Source: G963665545 sp963665545
GTDB lineage: Bacteria > Pseudomonadota > Gammaproteobacteria > Xanthomonadales > SZUA-36
Direction: 5' to 3'
Assembly: GCA_963665545.2 (NCBI GenBank)
Contig: CAXXKZ010000007.1
Location: 1-64,000, forward strand
DNA: 64,000 bases
The notes below the pieces were generated by a model that was not told the origin of the DNA, made no database searches, and saw only the letters and a list, made by a program, of their open reading frames with translations. The position numbers and the translations under genes were made by a program. Of the stretch, positions 1 through 8,275 are shown piece after piece; within the stretch, counting starts at the first letter, position 1; every line of letters starts with the position of its first letter.

Positions 1-118
1 ATGAAGGGAAGCGAGACTCAAGCCGAAGGCATGCCAGGCGCAGCCTGGCTAAATAGAATGCCGTTGAGCGCAGCCGGTTTTCGCCGCAGGCGAATGAAGG
101 GAAGCGAGACTCAATAAA
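1..118. repeat. Intergenic repeat ending in GGAAGCGAGACTC (family S)
   Basis: This non-coding stretch follows the stop codon of the minus-strand amidohydrolase. ATGAAGGGAAGCGAGACTCA occurs at 1-20 and again at 94-113. The same core GGAAGCGAGACTC recurs near 22838, 31026 and 32189, each time at the end of a GC-rich intergenic repeat next to a gene boundary. The segment between the two copies contains alternating 'gcagcc/gcaggc' words like those of the longer copies at 30.7 and 32.0 kb. The window edge cuts this copy. Confidence 0.6.
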
Positions 119-3100
119 TTACTGCCAGTAAAACGGCTTGGTTTTTCTGTCCCCCGTTACGGTCTCATTGAGCGTGCCGGCCTCATACAGGCGGCCGTTC
201 AGCATAATCATGTGTACTTTGTCGGACTGGTATATATCCGCCAACGGGTTAACATCCAGTATCACCATGTCGGCCAGCTTACCCACTTCCAACGAGCCCA
301 GGTCCTGGCCGAATCCCAGCGCCTCGGCTGGCGCCGATGTTGCTGTTCGCAGCGCTTCGAGGGCGGACATGCCGCCCTGGGCGAACCCCCACATTTCCCA
401 ATGACTGGCCAGCCCTTCGCGCTGGCCATGGGCGCCGATGGACACCAGCACGCCACGCTCAGCGAGCCGTTTGGCGTTGGCCGCACTGCGAATATGGTGG
501 AACTCGTCATTTGGGGCCTTGAATCTTCTGATCGAGCGGGGCTGGAGGATATGCGGTGGTACAAACCTGGAGAGAATGGGGTGCTTCCAGACATCCGTTT
601 CCATGTACCAGTAGTGCTCTGAGGTTAGTCCGCCGTAGGTCACCACCAGCGTGGGCGTGTAGGCAACTTGTGTTTGGCTCCAAAACTGGAGCACATCGTC
701 ATACAACATCGATTGCGGCAGGTTGTGTTCGATCGCGCTGTTGCCATCGGCCACCATCGACAGATCCATGTGAAACAGAGAAGCCCCTTCGGAGACAACC
801 AGCAAGTCTTCCTGCCGGGCAGCGGCAGTGACTTGCTGACGCTGTTCACGCCTTGGCTGGTTGTAGTTTTTGATACTGGTCGCGCCCTGGGCTTTTAGCC
901 GGCGAACGTGCTCCAGGGCGTCTGCGGCAGAATTTACGTCTGCGAGGCTGGTAGATTTTGCGCCGTAGACGATGTCACCGGTTGAAAAAATCCGTGGAGA
1001 GAGAATCTGGCCCGTGCGTTGCATTTCGGCTGCGGCAAACACAGCCGTTGCATCGTTTGACGGGTCGTGTACGGTGGTCACACCCAGCGCCAGGGTGGCG
1101 TAAGCCGCCCAGTTTTGTTGCGGAATAACGCCAACGCCCTGAGGACCGTGGGCATGCGCATCGATCAGCCCGGGAATGATGGTTTTGCCGGACAGGTCTA
1201 CCACGATTGCGGCGTCAGGAATGTTCGCATTGGCGGCCGGGCCTATTGCGGTGATTCGATTGCCCTCGACGATAATCACCCCGTTCTCAATCATGCCGCC
1301 ATCAGCGCCGGCCATGGTAATGATTCGGGCGCCCTTAAGCGCGACCAGACCATCGGGGACATCGGTTTGCAGTTGCATCGACAAAGAAGCAAGGGGTAGC
1401 TGCAGGGGCGCCTTTTCACCCTTCTTTTCATCCTCGTCACCGTCATCGTCATCGTCATTGGCATCGTCTTGAGGTGGGGACAAGATGCTGGCCGCATCCT
1501 GGCTGTATAGATTGGCGCCGAGCGTCCAGTTCAACACCGTGCTTGACTGCGACCAGCCTGGAAAGCTGCCGCCGTCGCCCGTCGCCCGTTTAATATTCAG
1601 ACTGGCGCTCTTGGTGGCCAGTGCCAGGGGCTTTCCACCGGGCGGCAGCGGTACCAGGTAAATGTGGAAATTTTCGCGGAAAGCGAGGTGCCGATCGTCC
1701 GGTGAGACCTCCAAACGCTGCAAATAGGGTCCACTGGCGTGGGTGCGAGGGGCCTCGCCATTAAGGTCAATACTGACCAGGTCGCTACCTGCACCACCCT
1801 CTGCGGGCCGGGTCACATACAAGCGGTCTTTACTGGCGCCGAAATGCGGGTTGGCGCCGCTGCTGGTGATCTTGCGTACTTCGCCGCCGCTGGCGGAAAT
1901 CTCGAATACACCCGTGTCGATGGACCAGTCCGGAGATGTCAGATAGCCACCGCCCGTGACCTGGTAGACGATGGTGCTGCCATCGGGTGAAAACCGCGGT
2001 GCATGAAAATGGCCGGGCTGTTGCGTCAGTCGTTTGCTGCGTCCGCCACGGGCACGGACCGTGTGAATATTGCCCAGTTCCTGATCGTTCCAGGTAATAA
2101 AGGCGATTTGGCGCCCATCGCGTGACCAGGTCGGGTCGTACTCTAAATGATCAGTCGCGTCACGGGTCAGTGGTCGAATATCACCATCAGGCAATCTCTT
2201 GAGGTATACACGCCCGGCACTCTCAAACACAACTTGCGACCCATCAGGAGAGACTTCGGCATTTCGTACCATGGCGGTATTGAAGCTGGCCGGCGCGACC
2301 TCACGCTGCGGCCGCGGAGGATCCATGACGGAGCGCTCATCCTTGACGTGGAACTCAATGTCGGTGAGCGTGCCGCTATCAATCTCGATGCGCCTGATCT
2401 TTCCGCCGGACCAGAACAGCAGGCTTTGAGAGTCGGGCATCCAGTCCATATTGGGGTAGAGGCCCTGGACGCCCCAGACTTCCTGCAAGTCTTGGTCCAG
2501 GTCGGTGTATATCGGCCACTCGGCCCCGTTTTCCAGATCCTTCAGAAATAGTGCGCTCCTGGCGCGGATGCGACGTACGAAGGCTAGGTAGCGGCCGTCT
2601 GGTGACGGTGCAGGTCGAACCGCGCCGCCTGCGCCGGTGACAAAGGATTCGGTCAGGCCGGTTTGCAAGTCATGGCGGCGGATTTCAAAAATCTGTCCAT
2701 TGGAATCCTGGGCATAGACGAAGGTGCCGCCGGGCGTGCTGTCCATGCTGAAATAGATATACCGCCCGTCAGGGGAAAAAGCCGGTTCGCCCAACTCCTT
2801 TTGGTGTAATTCGTCAGGCTTCTCGACCACTGCCACCCCACCGCCATTGCGGTGATAAAGCCAGATTTCGCCGGTGCCAAGCGAGCGCGTGGTGGTGAAG
2901 TGCTTTCTCGCCGCAATGTATTCACCGTCTGGCGACCAGAACGGATTGTTCAGCAAGGTAAAGCGCTCGGTAGTGAGCTCACGAGCGGCGCTGCCGTCGG
3001 CCAGCATGATCCAGATATTGTCAGCACCGCCGGCATCACTGATATAGGCGATTTCCGATCCATCCGGCGAAAAACGCGGCTGTATTGACCAGGACAGCCC

Positions 3101-3364
3101 GCTGTTGATGGCGGTGGCCTTGCCACCTGCGATCGGCAGAAGGTAAATATCACCCAGCAGATCAAATGCGATCGTCTGACCGTCCGGGCTGACATCAAGG
3201 CTCATCCAGGTGCCGCTATGGGTATCAATGCCTACGTTGCGCAAATCACCGGGTGGGGCATTCACATCCCACTTATCTTCGTCGTCCGCGGCCTGCAGCC
3301 CTCCAGATACCAGAACACCGGTGAGCAAGAAAACAACGACATTGAATTTGAACTGTAAATGCAT
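119..3364 (-). CDS. Exported TolB-propeller amidohydrolase
   Basis: A 1081-residue two-domain protein. A signal peptide (residues 1-25, ending GGLQA) suggests export to the periplasm. Residues ~40-620 hold repeated WD40/TolB-like blades (SPDGxxIAF, SPDGRYIYF). A very acidic linker near 640-660 (runs of D, then EKKGEK) leads to a C-terminal amidohydrolase domain. This shows the metal-binding DAHAH motif near residue 735, a lysine in GATSIKNYN that may be carboxylated, and the closing signature GKLADMVILD. Proteins with this order are usually annotated as amidohydrolases or imidazolonepropionase-like hydrolases with PD40 repeats; the substrate is unknown and may be a peptide or cyclic amide. 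It is transcribed alone. The start ATG is followed by a good signal peptide. Confidence 0.88.
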   Translation of the reverse strand: MHLQFKFNVVVFLLTGVLVSGGLQAADDEDKWDVNAPPGDLRNVGIDTHSGTWMSLDVSPDGQTIAFDLLGDIYLLPIAGGKATAINSGLSWSIQPRFSPDGSEIAYISDAGGADNIWIMLADGSAARELTTERFTLLNNPFWSPDGEYIAARKHFTTTRSLGTGEIWLYHRNGGGVAVVEKPDELHQKELGEPAFSPDGRYIYFSMDSTPGGTFVYAQDSNGQIFEIRRHDLQTGLTESFVTGAGGAVRPAPSPDGRYLAFVRRIRARSALFLKDLENGAEWPIYTDLDQDLQEVWGVQGLYPNMDWMPDSQSLLFWSGGKIRRIEIDSGTLTDIEFHVKDERSVMDPPRPQREVAPASFNTAMVRNAEVSPDGSQVVFESAGRVYLKRLPDGDIRPLTRDATDHLEYDPTWSRDGRQIAFITWNDQELGNIHTVRARGGRSKRLTQQPGHFHAPRFSPDGSTIVYQVTGGGYLTSPDWSIDTGVFEISASGGEVRKITSSGANPHFGASKDRLYVTRPAEGGAGSDLVSIDLNGEAPRTHASGPYLQRLEVSPDDRHLAFRENFHIYLVPLPPGGKPLALATKSASLNIKRATGDGGSFPGWSQSSTVLNWTLGANLYSQDAASILSPPQDDANDDDDDGDEDEKKGEKAPLQLPLASLSMQLQTDVPDGLVALKGARIITMAGADGGMIENGVIIVEGNRITAIGPAANANIPDAAIVVDLSGKTIIPGLIDAHAHGPQGVGVIPQQNWAAYATLALGVTTVHDPSNDATAVFAAAEMQRTGQILSPRIFSTGDIVYGAKSTSLADVNSAADALEHVRRLKAQGATSIKNYNQPRREQRQQVTAAARQEDLLVVSEGASLFHMDLSMVADGNSAIEHNLPQSMLYDDVLQFWSQTQVAYTPTLVVTYGGLTSEHYWYMETDVWKHPILSRFVPPHILQPRSIRRFKAPNDEFHHIRSAANAKRLAERGVLVSIGAHGQREGLASHWEMWGFAQGGMSALEALRTATSAPAEALGFGQDLGSLEVGKLADMVILDVNPLADIYQSDKVHMIMLNGRLYEAGTLNETVTGDRKTKPFYWQ

Positions 3365-3436
3365 AATTAAGACTCGTCAGATCGATCGGGCAACCGATAA
3401 TAAACCAACCGCATCCGCCATGCACCACGCCAGTTT

Positions 3437-3826
3437 GCACAAGGATGTGCTTAGATCGTGGAGCACATGGATGTGCGGGAACGATCCATTGATGAGCGTA
3501 TGTGCTTAGATCGTGGAGCACATGGATGTGCGGGAACGATCCATTGATGAGCCGTATGTGCCGTGGAGCACATGGATGTGCGGGAACACAAGGATGTGCT
3601 TAGATCGTGGAGCACATGGATGTGCGGGAACGATCCATTGATGAGCCGTATGTGCTTAGATCGTGGAGCACATGGATGTGCGGGAACGATCCCAAGGCAT
3701 CAAAGACGAAGGCCAGTACGCACAGTGCAGCGTGCTTAGATCGTGGAGCGCAGGGATGCGCGGGAACGATCCCGCAGGGATGCGCGGGAGCGATCCCCCG
3801 GGATGCGCGGGAACGATCCAAGGCGC
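3437..3826 (+). repeat. Array of hairpins with A-N-GGA loops
   Basis: About nine short stem-loops lie in 350 bases. GCACAAGGATGTGC is at 3437. GCACATGGATGTGC is at 3463, 3518, 3568, 3612 and 3668. CACAAGGATGTG is at 3587, GCGCAGGGATGCGC at 3748 and CGCAGGGATGCG at 3773. Most GCACAT hairpins sit inside a second stem, GATCGT...ACGATC, whose bulges also carry GGA. The larger repeat unit is about 55 bases, with GATCCATTGATGAGC as a linker. Stem words change while pairing and the GGA loop are kept. CsrA/RsmA binds A-N-GGA in hairpin loops, and the CsrA-selected consensus (RUACARGGAUGU) is almost matched by ACAAGGATGT. A Csr-type decoy RNA is therefore possible, but I see no convincing promoter. 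No protein is supported here. Confidence 0.7.
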
Positions 3827-3921
3827 TAAGAATACTTGAAACCGTTCAGCAGCTCTTCGAGCCGCCGGAAAATGCTGCCATCCTGGCATTTTCCTTCCTC
3901 ACGCCATCCTTGGCGCTCGGG
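3821..3921. repeat. Dispersed palindromic repeat, type 3, copy 1
   Basis: This 101-base segment recurs in inverted orientation at 19888-19988 with three differences. Read on the minus strand it contains two GGA-loop hairpins: CGCCAAGGATGGCG, and TGCCAGGATGGCA inside a longer GGAAAATGC...GCATTTTCC stem. It lies directly between the hairpin array and the type 1 palindrome. No gene is supported in it. Confidence 0.7.
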
Positions 3922-3972
3922 CTCGACAACCGAGTCGCTTGTGCGTCGCCCGACTCCTTCTGTCCGACCTCC

Positions 3973-4178
3973 GGAAAGCCCCATGAGCGGGCTGCTGTCC
4001 ACGCCTGGCGGATGGCGCTGCGCGCTTCCCTTACTTCTCCGCGCTTGGTGGGTCGGCTCCAACGGAACATCCTGTTCCGTGTCGCCTCGCTGGTCCATTC
4101 ATGGACCAGCGACCCAGTTGCTTGTCGGCGCTCGGCATCCTTTAAGGCGTGGCCAGTAGCCCGCTCACGGGACTTTCC
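3973..4178. repeat. Nested palindrome, type 1, copy A
   Basis: The 33-base arms at 3973-4005 and 4146-4178 are inverted repeats with only a few mismatches. Inside are two hairpins. ACGGAACA/TGTTCCGT (4062-4080) has a TCC loop, which is GGA on the minus strand. TCGCTGGTCCAT/ATGGACCAGCGA spans 4087-4112. Copies B (10411-10619) and C (29671-29876) share the layout, with compensating changes in the stems. A TGCAGGGATGCA hairpin follows near 4196, and then DUF481 begins. A possible -10 box, TACAAT, lies near 4217. Confidence 0.7.
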
Positions 4179-4267
4179 TAACGCTGGAGCAGGACTGCAG
4201 GGATGCACGACTCCCTGTACAATGCGCGCTGCTCTACCGCAGCAGAACCACCTCAAAGGAGACCCCC

Positions 4268-5281
4268 ATGCGAATCCGCATCGAGCTAACAAGGATTGTA
4301 ATTTTTTTGATTTTGGCAGTGTTCTTACCCACTGTCGCTTTCGCCGACCAGTTAATCATGAAAAACGGTGATGTCATCACCGGCACAATCAGCAAAATTG
4401 CTGATGGCAAGGTATACGTCCATCCCAGCTATGCGGACGAATTTTCGGTTGCGCTTGCCGAGGTGGCCTCGCTGATCGCCGAGCAGGAATTTCAAATCGA
4501 GTTGGACGACGGTCGCACGGTGGACGGGCGGATTGCCCTTGGCGCATCAGGTCAACAGGTGCTCGTCGTGGATGACGTTGAAATGCCCATTGTCCTCGCC
4601 AGCCTGGTGCAGGCCGCGCAACCAGACCCGTATTATGAGCGGACTTCGCACGTCGATATCAACCTGACCAAGAATTCCGGCAATACCGATAGCAGCAACA
4701 CCCTGATTTTTGCCGACACCCGCATGAGGATGGGCGTTCACCGGCACTTGGCCGAACTCAGTTTCCGGCGTGACTCGACCAATGGCGTCAAGACCAAGGA
4801 ACAGGATTTGTTTCGCTATGACTACAACTGGATGGTGGCGGAGCCCTGGTATATCGGGGCAAACGCGAGTTTTGAGCGGGACCCCATTCGAGACTTGGAT
4901 TATCGATATGTTTTGGGTGCACTGGTCGGCCGGGATTTCATCAAGGATGCCAACCGGTTTCTCACGGCCAGCGTGGGTGTGGGGTATTCAAGTGAAGAAA
5001 TTGCAGATGCCAAGCAGAATGGCGCTGTCGCTACCTGGCGCATGATTTATGAGCACAGTTTTCGCGATGGCAGCCTGACCTTTTTCCACAACAACTCGAT
5101 CAACTATCAGTTGTTCGGTGCTAACAACACCATATTCAAGACCAAAACGGGTTTTCGATTCGACATCGTTGCCAATATCTATGCCAATCTGTCCTACCGC
5201 TATGATTACGAGACCGATCCAGCACCCGGTGCGTCCAAGGATGATTCCACTTTTGTAGTTGGAATCGGCGCTGAATTCTAG
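4268..5281 (+). CDS. DUF481 outer-membrane-type protein
   Basis: 337 residues with a signal peptide (residues 1-26, ending TVAFA). A small beta domain, with GDVITGTISKI and later LDDGRTVDGRI, precedes a C-terminal DUF481 region of beta-strand character (SHVDINLTKNSGNTDSSNT... LSYRYDYETDP... VGIGAEF). That region probably forms a salt-stress/YdiY-like beta-barrel or a periplasmic protein. The ATG follows a strong AAAGGAG ribosome site. Upstream is about 900 bases of repeats; downstream is a bidirectional terminator shared with the convergent TonB receptor. Exact role unknown. Confidence 0.85.
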   Translation: MRIRIELTRIVIFLILAVFLPTVAFADQLIMKNGDVITGTISKIADGKVYVHPSYADEFSVALAEVASLIAEQEFQIELDDGRTVDGRIALGASGQQVLVVDDVEMPIVLASLVQAAQPDPYYERTSHVDINLTKNSGNTDSSNTLIFADTRMRMGVHRHLAELSFRRDSTNGVKTKEQDLFRYDYNWMVAEPWYIGANASFERDPIRDLDYRYVLGALVGRDFIKDANRFLTASVGVGYSSEEIADAKQNGAVATWRMIYEHSFRDGSLTFFHNNSINYQLFGANNTIFKTKTGFRFDIVANIYANLSYRYDYETDPAPGASKDDSTFVVGIGAEF

Positions 5282-5303
5282 AACTACGCTTGTGCAAAGA
5301 AAA

Positions 5304-5334
5304 AGCCCCGCGCAGTGCGCGACCGCGCGGGGCT
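5304..5334. terminator. Bidirectional terminator
   Basis: AGCCCCGCGC (5304-5313) pairs perfectly with GCGCGGGGCT (5325-5334). It sits between the convergent ends of the DUF481 gene and the TonB receptor. A-rich sequence precedes it (AAAGAAAA), giving a U-tract for the minus-strand transcript. Confidence 0.85.
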
Positions 5335-5351
5335 ACTTAATGGTCAACCTG

Positions 5352-7859
5352 TCAGAATCGAGTGCGCAATGTCACACCATAAGTGCGCGGCTGGTTGGGA
5401 TTGCCGCTGAAGCTGCCGTGCTGGGCGACGGCCGGGAATGCGCTGATCAGGTACTCATCATTCGTCAGATTGCGGCCCCAGAGCATCACTTCAACACCGT
5501 TGTCCCAACTCAAGCCGATGCTGGCGTTCATCACGCCGACCTTCCTGGAAGCAATTTCGGCTGACACGTTTTCAACGACCTGTACGTTACTCTCATAGAT
5601 GTACTCGCCCCTGATGAAGGCCTGGGTTGAGCCGATTTCGAAGTAGTTGGTCGCTGATGCATTGACGCTCAGTTCCGGCACACCCGGGACCTTGGTGCCA
5701 GACAGGTCGGTTGGCCCGTCGGGACCCTCGGCGCCTTCGAATGAATCGTACATGGCGTCCAGATAGGTGGCCGCCAGAGACAGGCGCCAGTTGTCAGTCG
5801 GCAGCCAGGTGCCTTCCGCTTCAATACCCTTGGTGGTCTGCTTGCCGGCATTGGCCAGCGTAAAGGCCGCGCCGGTGAAGATGTTGGACTGGAAGCCCTT
5901 AATTTCCTGCTGGAAAATGGCGATATTCAATATGCTTGAGCCCCACGCGCTCTTGAGTCCCAATTCATAGACCAGTGCTTCTTCGGGCCCGGCATAGCGC
6001 GTGCCAGCAGTCAGATTGGGCACGCCGAGGCCGGCGCCCAACAAGGCGGTTATGTCTTCGGCGAAAGGCCTGGAGTCTCGGCTCAGGTTCCAGGATGTGG
6101 CCTTGAATCCCGTACCGGCGCTGGCGTAGACGTTGATGTTGTCTGTCGCCTGAAATGCCGCGCGCAGCGTCCAGGTGACTTTGTCGTCGCTGGTCTTGCC
6201 GGACTCCACAGCGTTGGGGTAGGCAAGGAAGGGTGGCAGAAACTGAAGCGCTTGCAAACCGAGCAGCGGGTTGCAGGCCGGGCCGGTTTCAGCCGTGCAT
6301 GGAACCGTGCTGAGGGCCCCGGCAATGGCCGCTGCTTGTGGATTGGCGATGATGTTGGGGATTGTAGGGGCCAGTCCGGTCAGGCCGAAGAAGCCGAGGC
6401 CAAAGCCAACCTCCACCATATCCAGCGACGAGAAAATGTCGGTATTGGTCTGGTTGACAAAGACGTCTTTTTTGACCTGGGTCCAGTTGAGACCGCCGGT
6501 CAAGGTCATTCTGTCGGTGACGTGAAAGTCAGTCTGGCCAAACAGCGAAATTGTCTCGTCATCCTGCCCCGCGCGGTCAATCACACCTTGTCCGGCGCCC
6601 AGGAATGTTGTTCCCGGAGGTAACAGCCCCAGGCCGATCAAGCCTGCCTCCAGATCGCTGATACCAAATCCGGACAAAATATCGGCATAAGGGCGAAAAG
6701 CCAGATCGAATGCAAGGTCGTTTTCGTACTTGACGGTTTCGTCGAAGTAAAAGGCACCCAACATCCAGTCGAGCTTATCCAGGGACTGGCTCAGACGCAC
6801 TTCCTCGGTGAATGTCTTGATATCCCAGGTGCCTTCATTGCGTCCAAGCAATCGTGCGCTGGTGAAATCCACGTCGGGATTCTCAAAGCGGTCCTGTGTC
6901 CGGTAGCCTGTGATCGATGTCAGCAGAATATCATTAGAGAAGTTGAAGTCCGCCTGCAGTGAAACGCCCTTGTTTTCCAACTTGTTGGTGGAGTCAAAAT
7001 CGTAGTAATTTTCGTAGGCAAATGGGTCATTGGGGACCAGTTGGCCGCCCACCAGTCCGATGACGAAGGCGGTCGGCCCGGCCACCAGATTGGCCACGCC
7101 GCAACAGGTCTCATCAAGCTTATCGAAATCAGCAATCAGTCGCAGGGTGACGTTATCGGTTGGCAGCCACAACATTTGACCGCGTACACCCCAGCGGTCC
7201 CGCTCGTTCAGCTTGGAGCCCAATTCCAGGTTTTTAAAATAGCCATCGCGCTGGTTGCCATATGCCGACAGGCTGAACCCAACTGTGTCGGAAATCGGAC
7301 CGCTGATGTCACCTTTGACGATGGTCTGGTTGTAGTTGCCGTAGGTGAATGCGGCATTGCCGGTGAACTCTTGCATGTTCGGCGCCGCGGTGACGATGTT
7401 GATCACGCCAGCAGATGCGTTCTTGCCGAACAACGTGCTTTGCGGGCCGCGCAGCACTTCGACTCGTTGAATATTGGGCAGGTCCATGATGGCGGCGGCG
7501 GAACGGGAGCGATAAACACCGTCGATGAATACACCGACCGAGGGCTCAATGCCCACGTTGTTGGCGCCATTGCCGAAACCGCGAATGACGAAGTTGGTAT
7601 TGGCGGTGGTCTGCAGCTGGGTAACCCGCAAAGAGGGCACCAGGAACTGCAGATCAAGCATGTCATTTATTTGCGCCTCTTCAATCATTTGCAAGCTGAC
7701 AACCGACACAGCGACCGGGACCTGCTGGAGCGTCTGCTCCCTCTTGGTGGCTGTGACAATGACCTCTTCTAGCACCCCGCCTGACTGCGCAAACGTTGGT
7801 GAAAGGACCGCGATGGCGATTAATCCTGACAAGCTGCTGACTAATTTCGTATTTAACAT
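5352..7859 (-). CDS. TonB-dependent outer-membrane receptor
   Basis: 835 residues from the preferred ATG at 7859, which follows GAGGAA; an in-frame start 48 bases upstream lacks support. The signal peptide ends SPTFA. A TonB-box-like EEVIVTATKREQ is followed by a plug domain (VEVLRGPQSTLFGKNASAGVINIVTA). A 22-strand-type barrel runs to the terminal aromatic residue (TLRTRF). The family imports siderophores, vitamin B12 or oligomers across the outer membrane with TonB-ExbBD. No TonB system, SusD-like partner or iron regulator site is adjacent, so the ligand cannot be told. The neighbouring divergent S9 peptidase could suggest peptide uptake, but that is inference. Confidence 0.93.
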   Translation of the reverse strand: MLNTKLVSSLSGLIAIAVLSPTFAQSGGVLEEVIVTATKREQTLQQVPVAVSVVSLQMIEEAQINDMLDLQFLVPSLRVTQLQTTANTNFVIRGFGNGANNVGIEPSVGVFIDGVYRSRSAAAIMDLPNIQRVEVLRGPQSTLFGKNASAGVINIVTAAPNMQEFTGNAAFTYGNYNQTIVKGDISGPISDTVGFSLSAYGNQRDGYFKNLELGSKLNERDRWGVRGQMLWLPTDNVTLRLIADFDKLDETCCGVANLVAGPTAFVIGLVGGQLVPNDPFAYENYYDFDSTNKLENKGVSLQADFNFSNDILLTSITGYRTQDRFENPDVDFTSARLLGRNEGTWDIKTFTEEVRLSQSLDKLDWMLGAFYFDETVKYENDLAFDLAFRPYADILSGFGISDLEAGLIGLGLLPPGTTFLGAGQGVIDRAGQDDETISLFGQTDFHVTDRMTLTGGLNWTQVKKDVFVNQTNTDIFSSLDMVEVGFGLGFFGLTGLAPTIPNIIANPQAAAIAGALSTVPCTAETGPACNPLLGLQALQFLPPFLAYPNAVESGKTSDDKVTWTLRAAFQATDNINVYASAGTGFKATSWNLSRDSRPFAEDITALLGAGLGVPNLTAGTRYAGPEEALVYELGLKSAWGSSILNIAIFQQEIKGFQSNIFTGAAFTLANAGKQTTKGIEAEGTWLPTDNWRLSLAATYLDAMYDSFEGAEGPDGPTDLSGTKVPGVPELSVNASATNYFEIGSTQAFIRGEYIYESNVQVVENVSAEIASRKVGVMNASIGLSWDNGVEVMLWGRNLTNDEYLISAFPAVAQHGSFSGNPNQPRTYGVTLRTRF

Positions 7860-8275
7860 GAGGTGTTCCTCAAGGCTTTTTAAAAGAGCTACCAGCGACT
7901 CCCACATCGTCGAGCGCGGTTTTATTGTACAACAGACGCAAGAACTATTTACAGGTCGTTGATATCTATGGAATCTGGGTCAAGTCCAGGTCTTCAGAGC
8001 GGGTCCCGGTCATCGGCCTGCACCAGCAGTGCTGCATTTCGGGTCGTCTCTGGCAACCGCGTTTGTATGGTGTCGGGCTTATCGTTCGTCTTAGAGAGGT
8101 GTGGTCCACCAACCGTTGCGCGGATCGAATTCGATGAAAATACTTACCGGTGGTTTCCTGACCGAGACCAATACCTTCTCACCCTTGGCCGACTGGCGTG
8201 AAACCTGAGTTGCGAGGTTCAAGTCGCCGCTGCCGTTGTCTTCTCTGCCGTTATCTTTTATGGAGTAAAACAATC
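7860..8275. other. Intergenic region between divergent genes
   Basis: 416 bases separate the TonB receptor from the S9 peptidase and must hold both promoters. I see no convincing -35/-10 pair, repeat or palindrome. The possible reading frames in it lack family signatures and ribosome sites. Confidence 0.5.

Noticed and set aside
3451..3700. CRISPR-like array
   Set aside because: The ~55-base units repeat together with their intervening linkers; there are no unique spacers of uniform length, and no cas genes are present in the window.
3607..4371. 254-residue plus-strand reading frame
   Set aside because: It runs through the hairpin array and palindromes and into the DUF481 gene in another frame. 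It has repeat-derived composition and no family resemblance.
7041..7772. 243-residue reading frame opposite the TonB receptor
   Set aside because: It is the antisense shadow of the plug and barrel region. The receptor frame has clear family motifs and this one has none.
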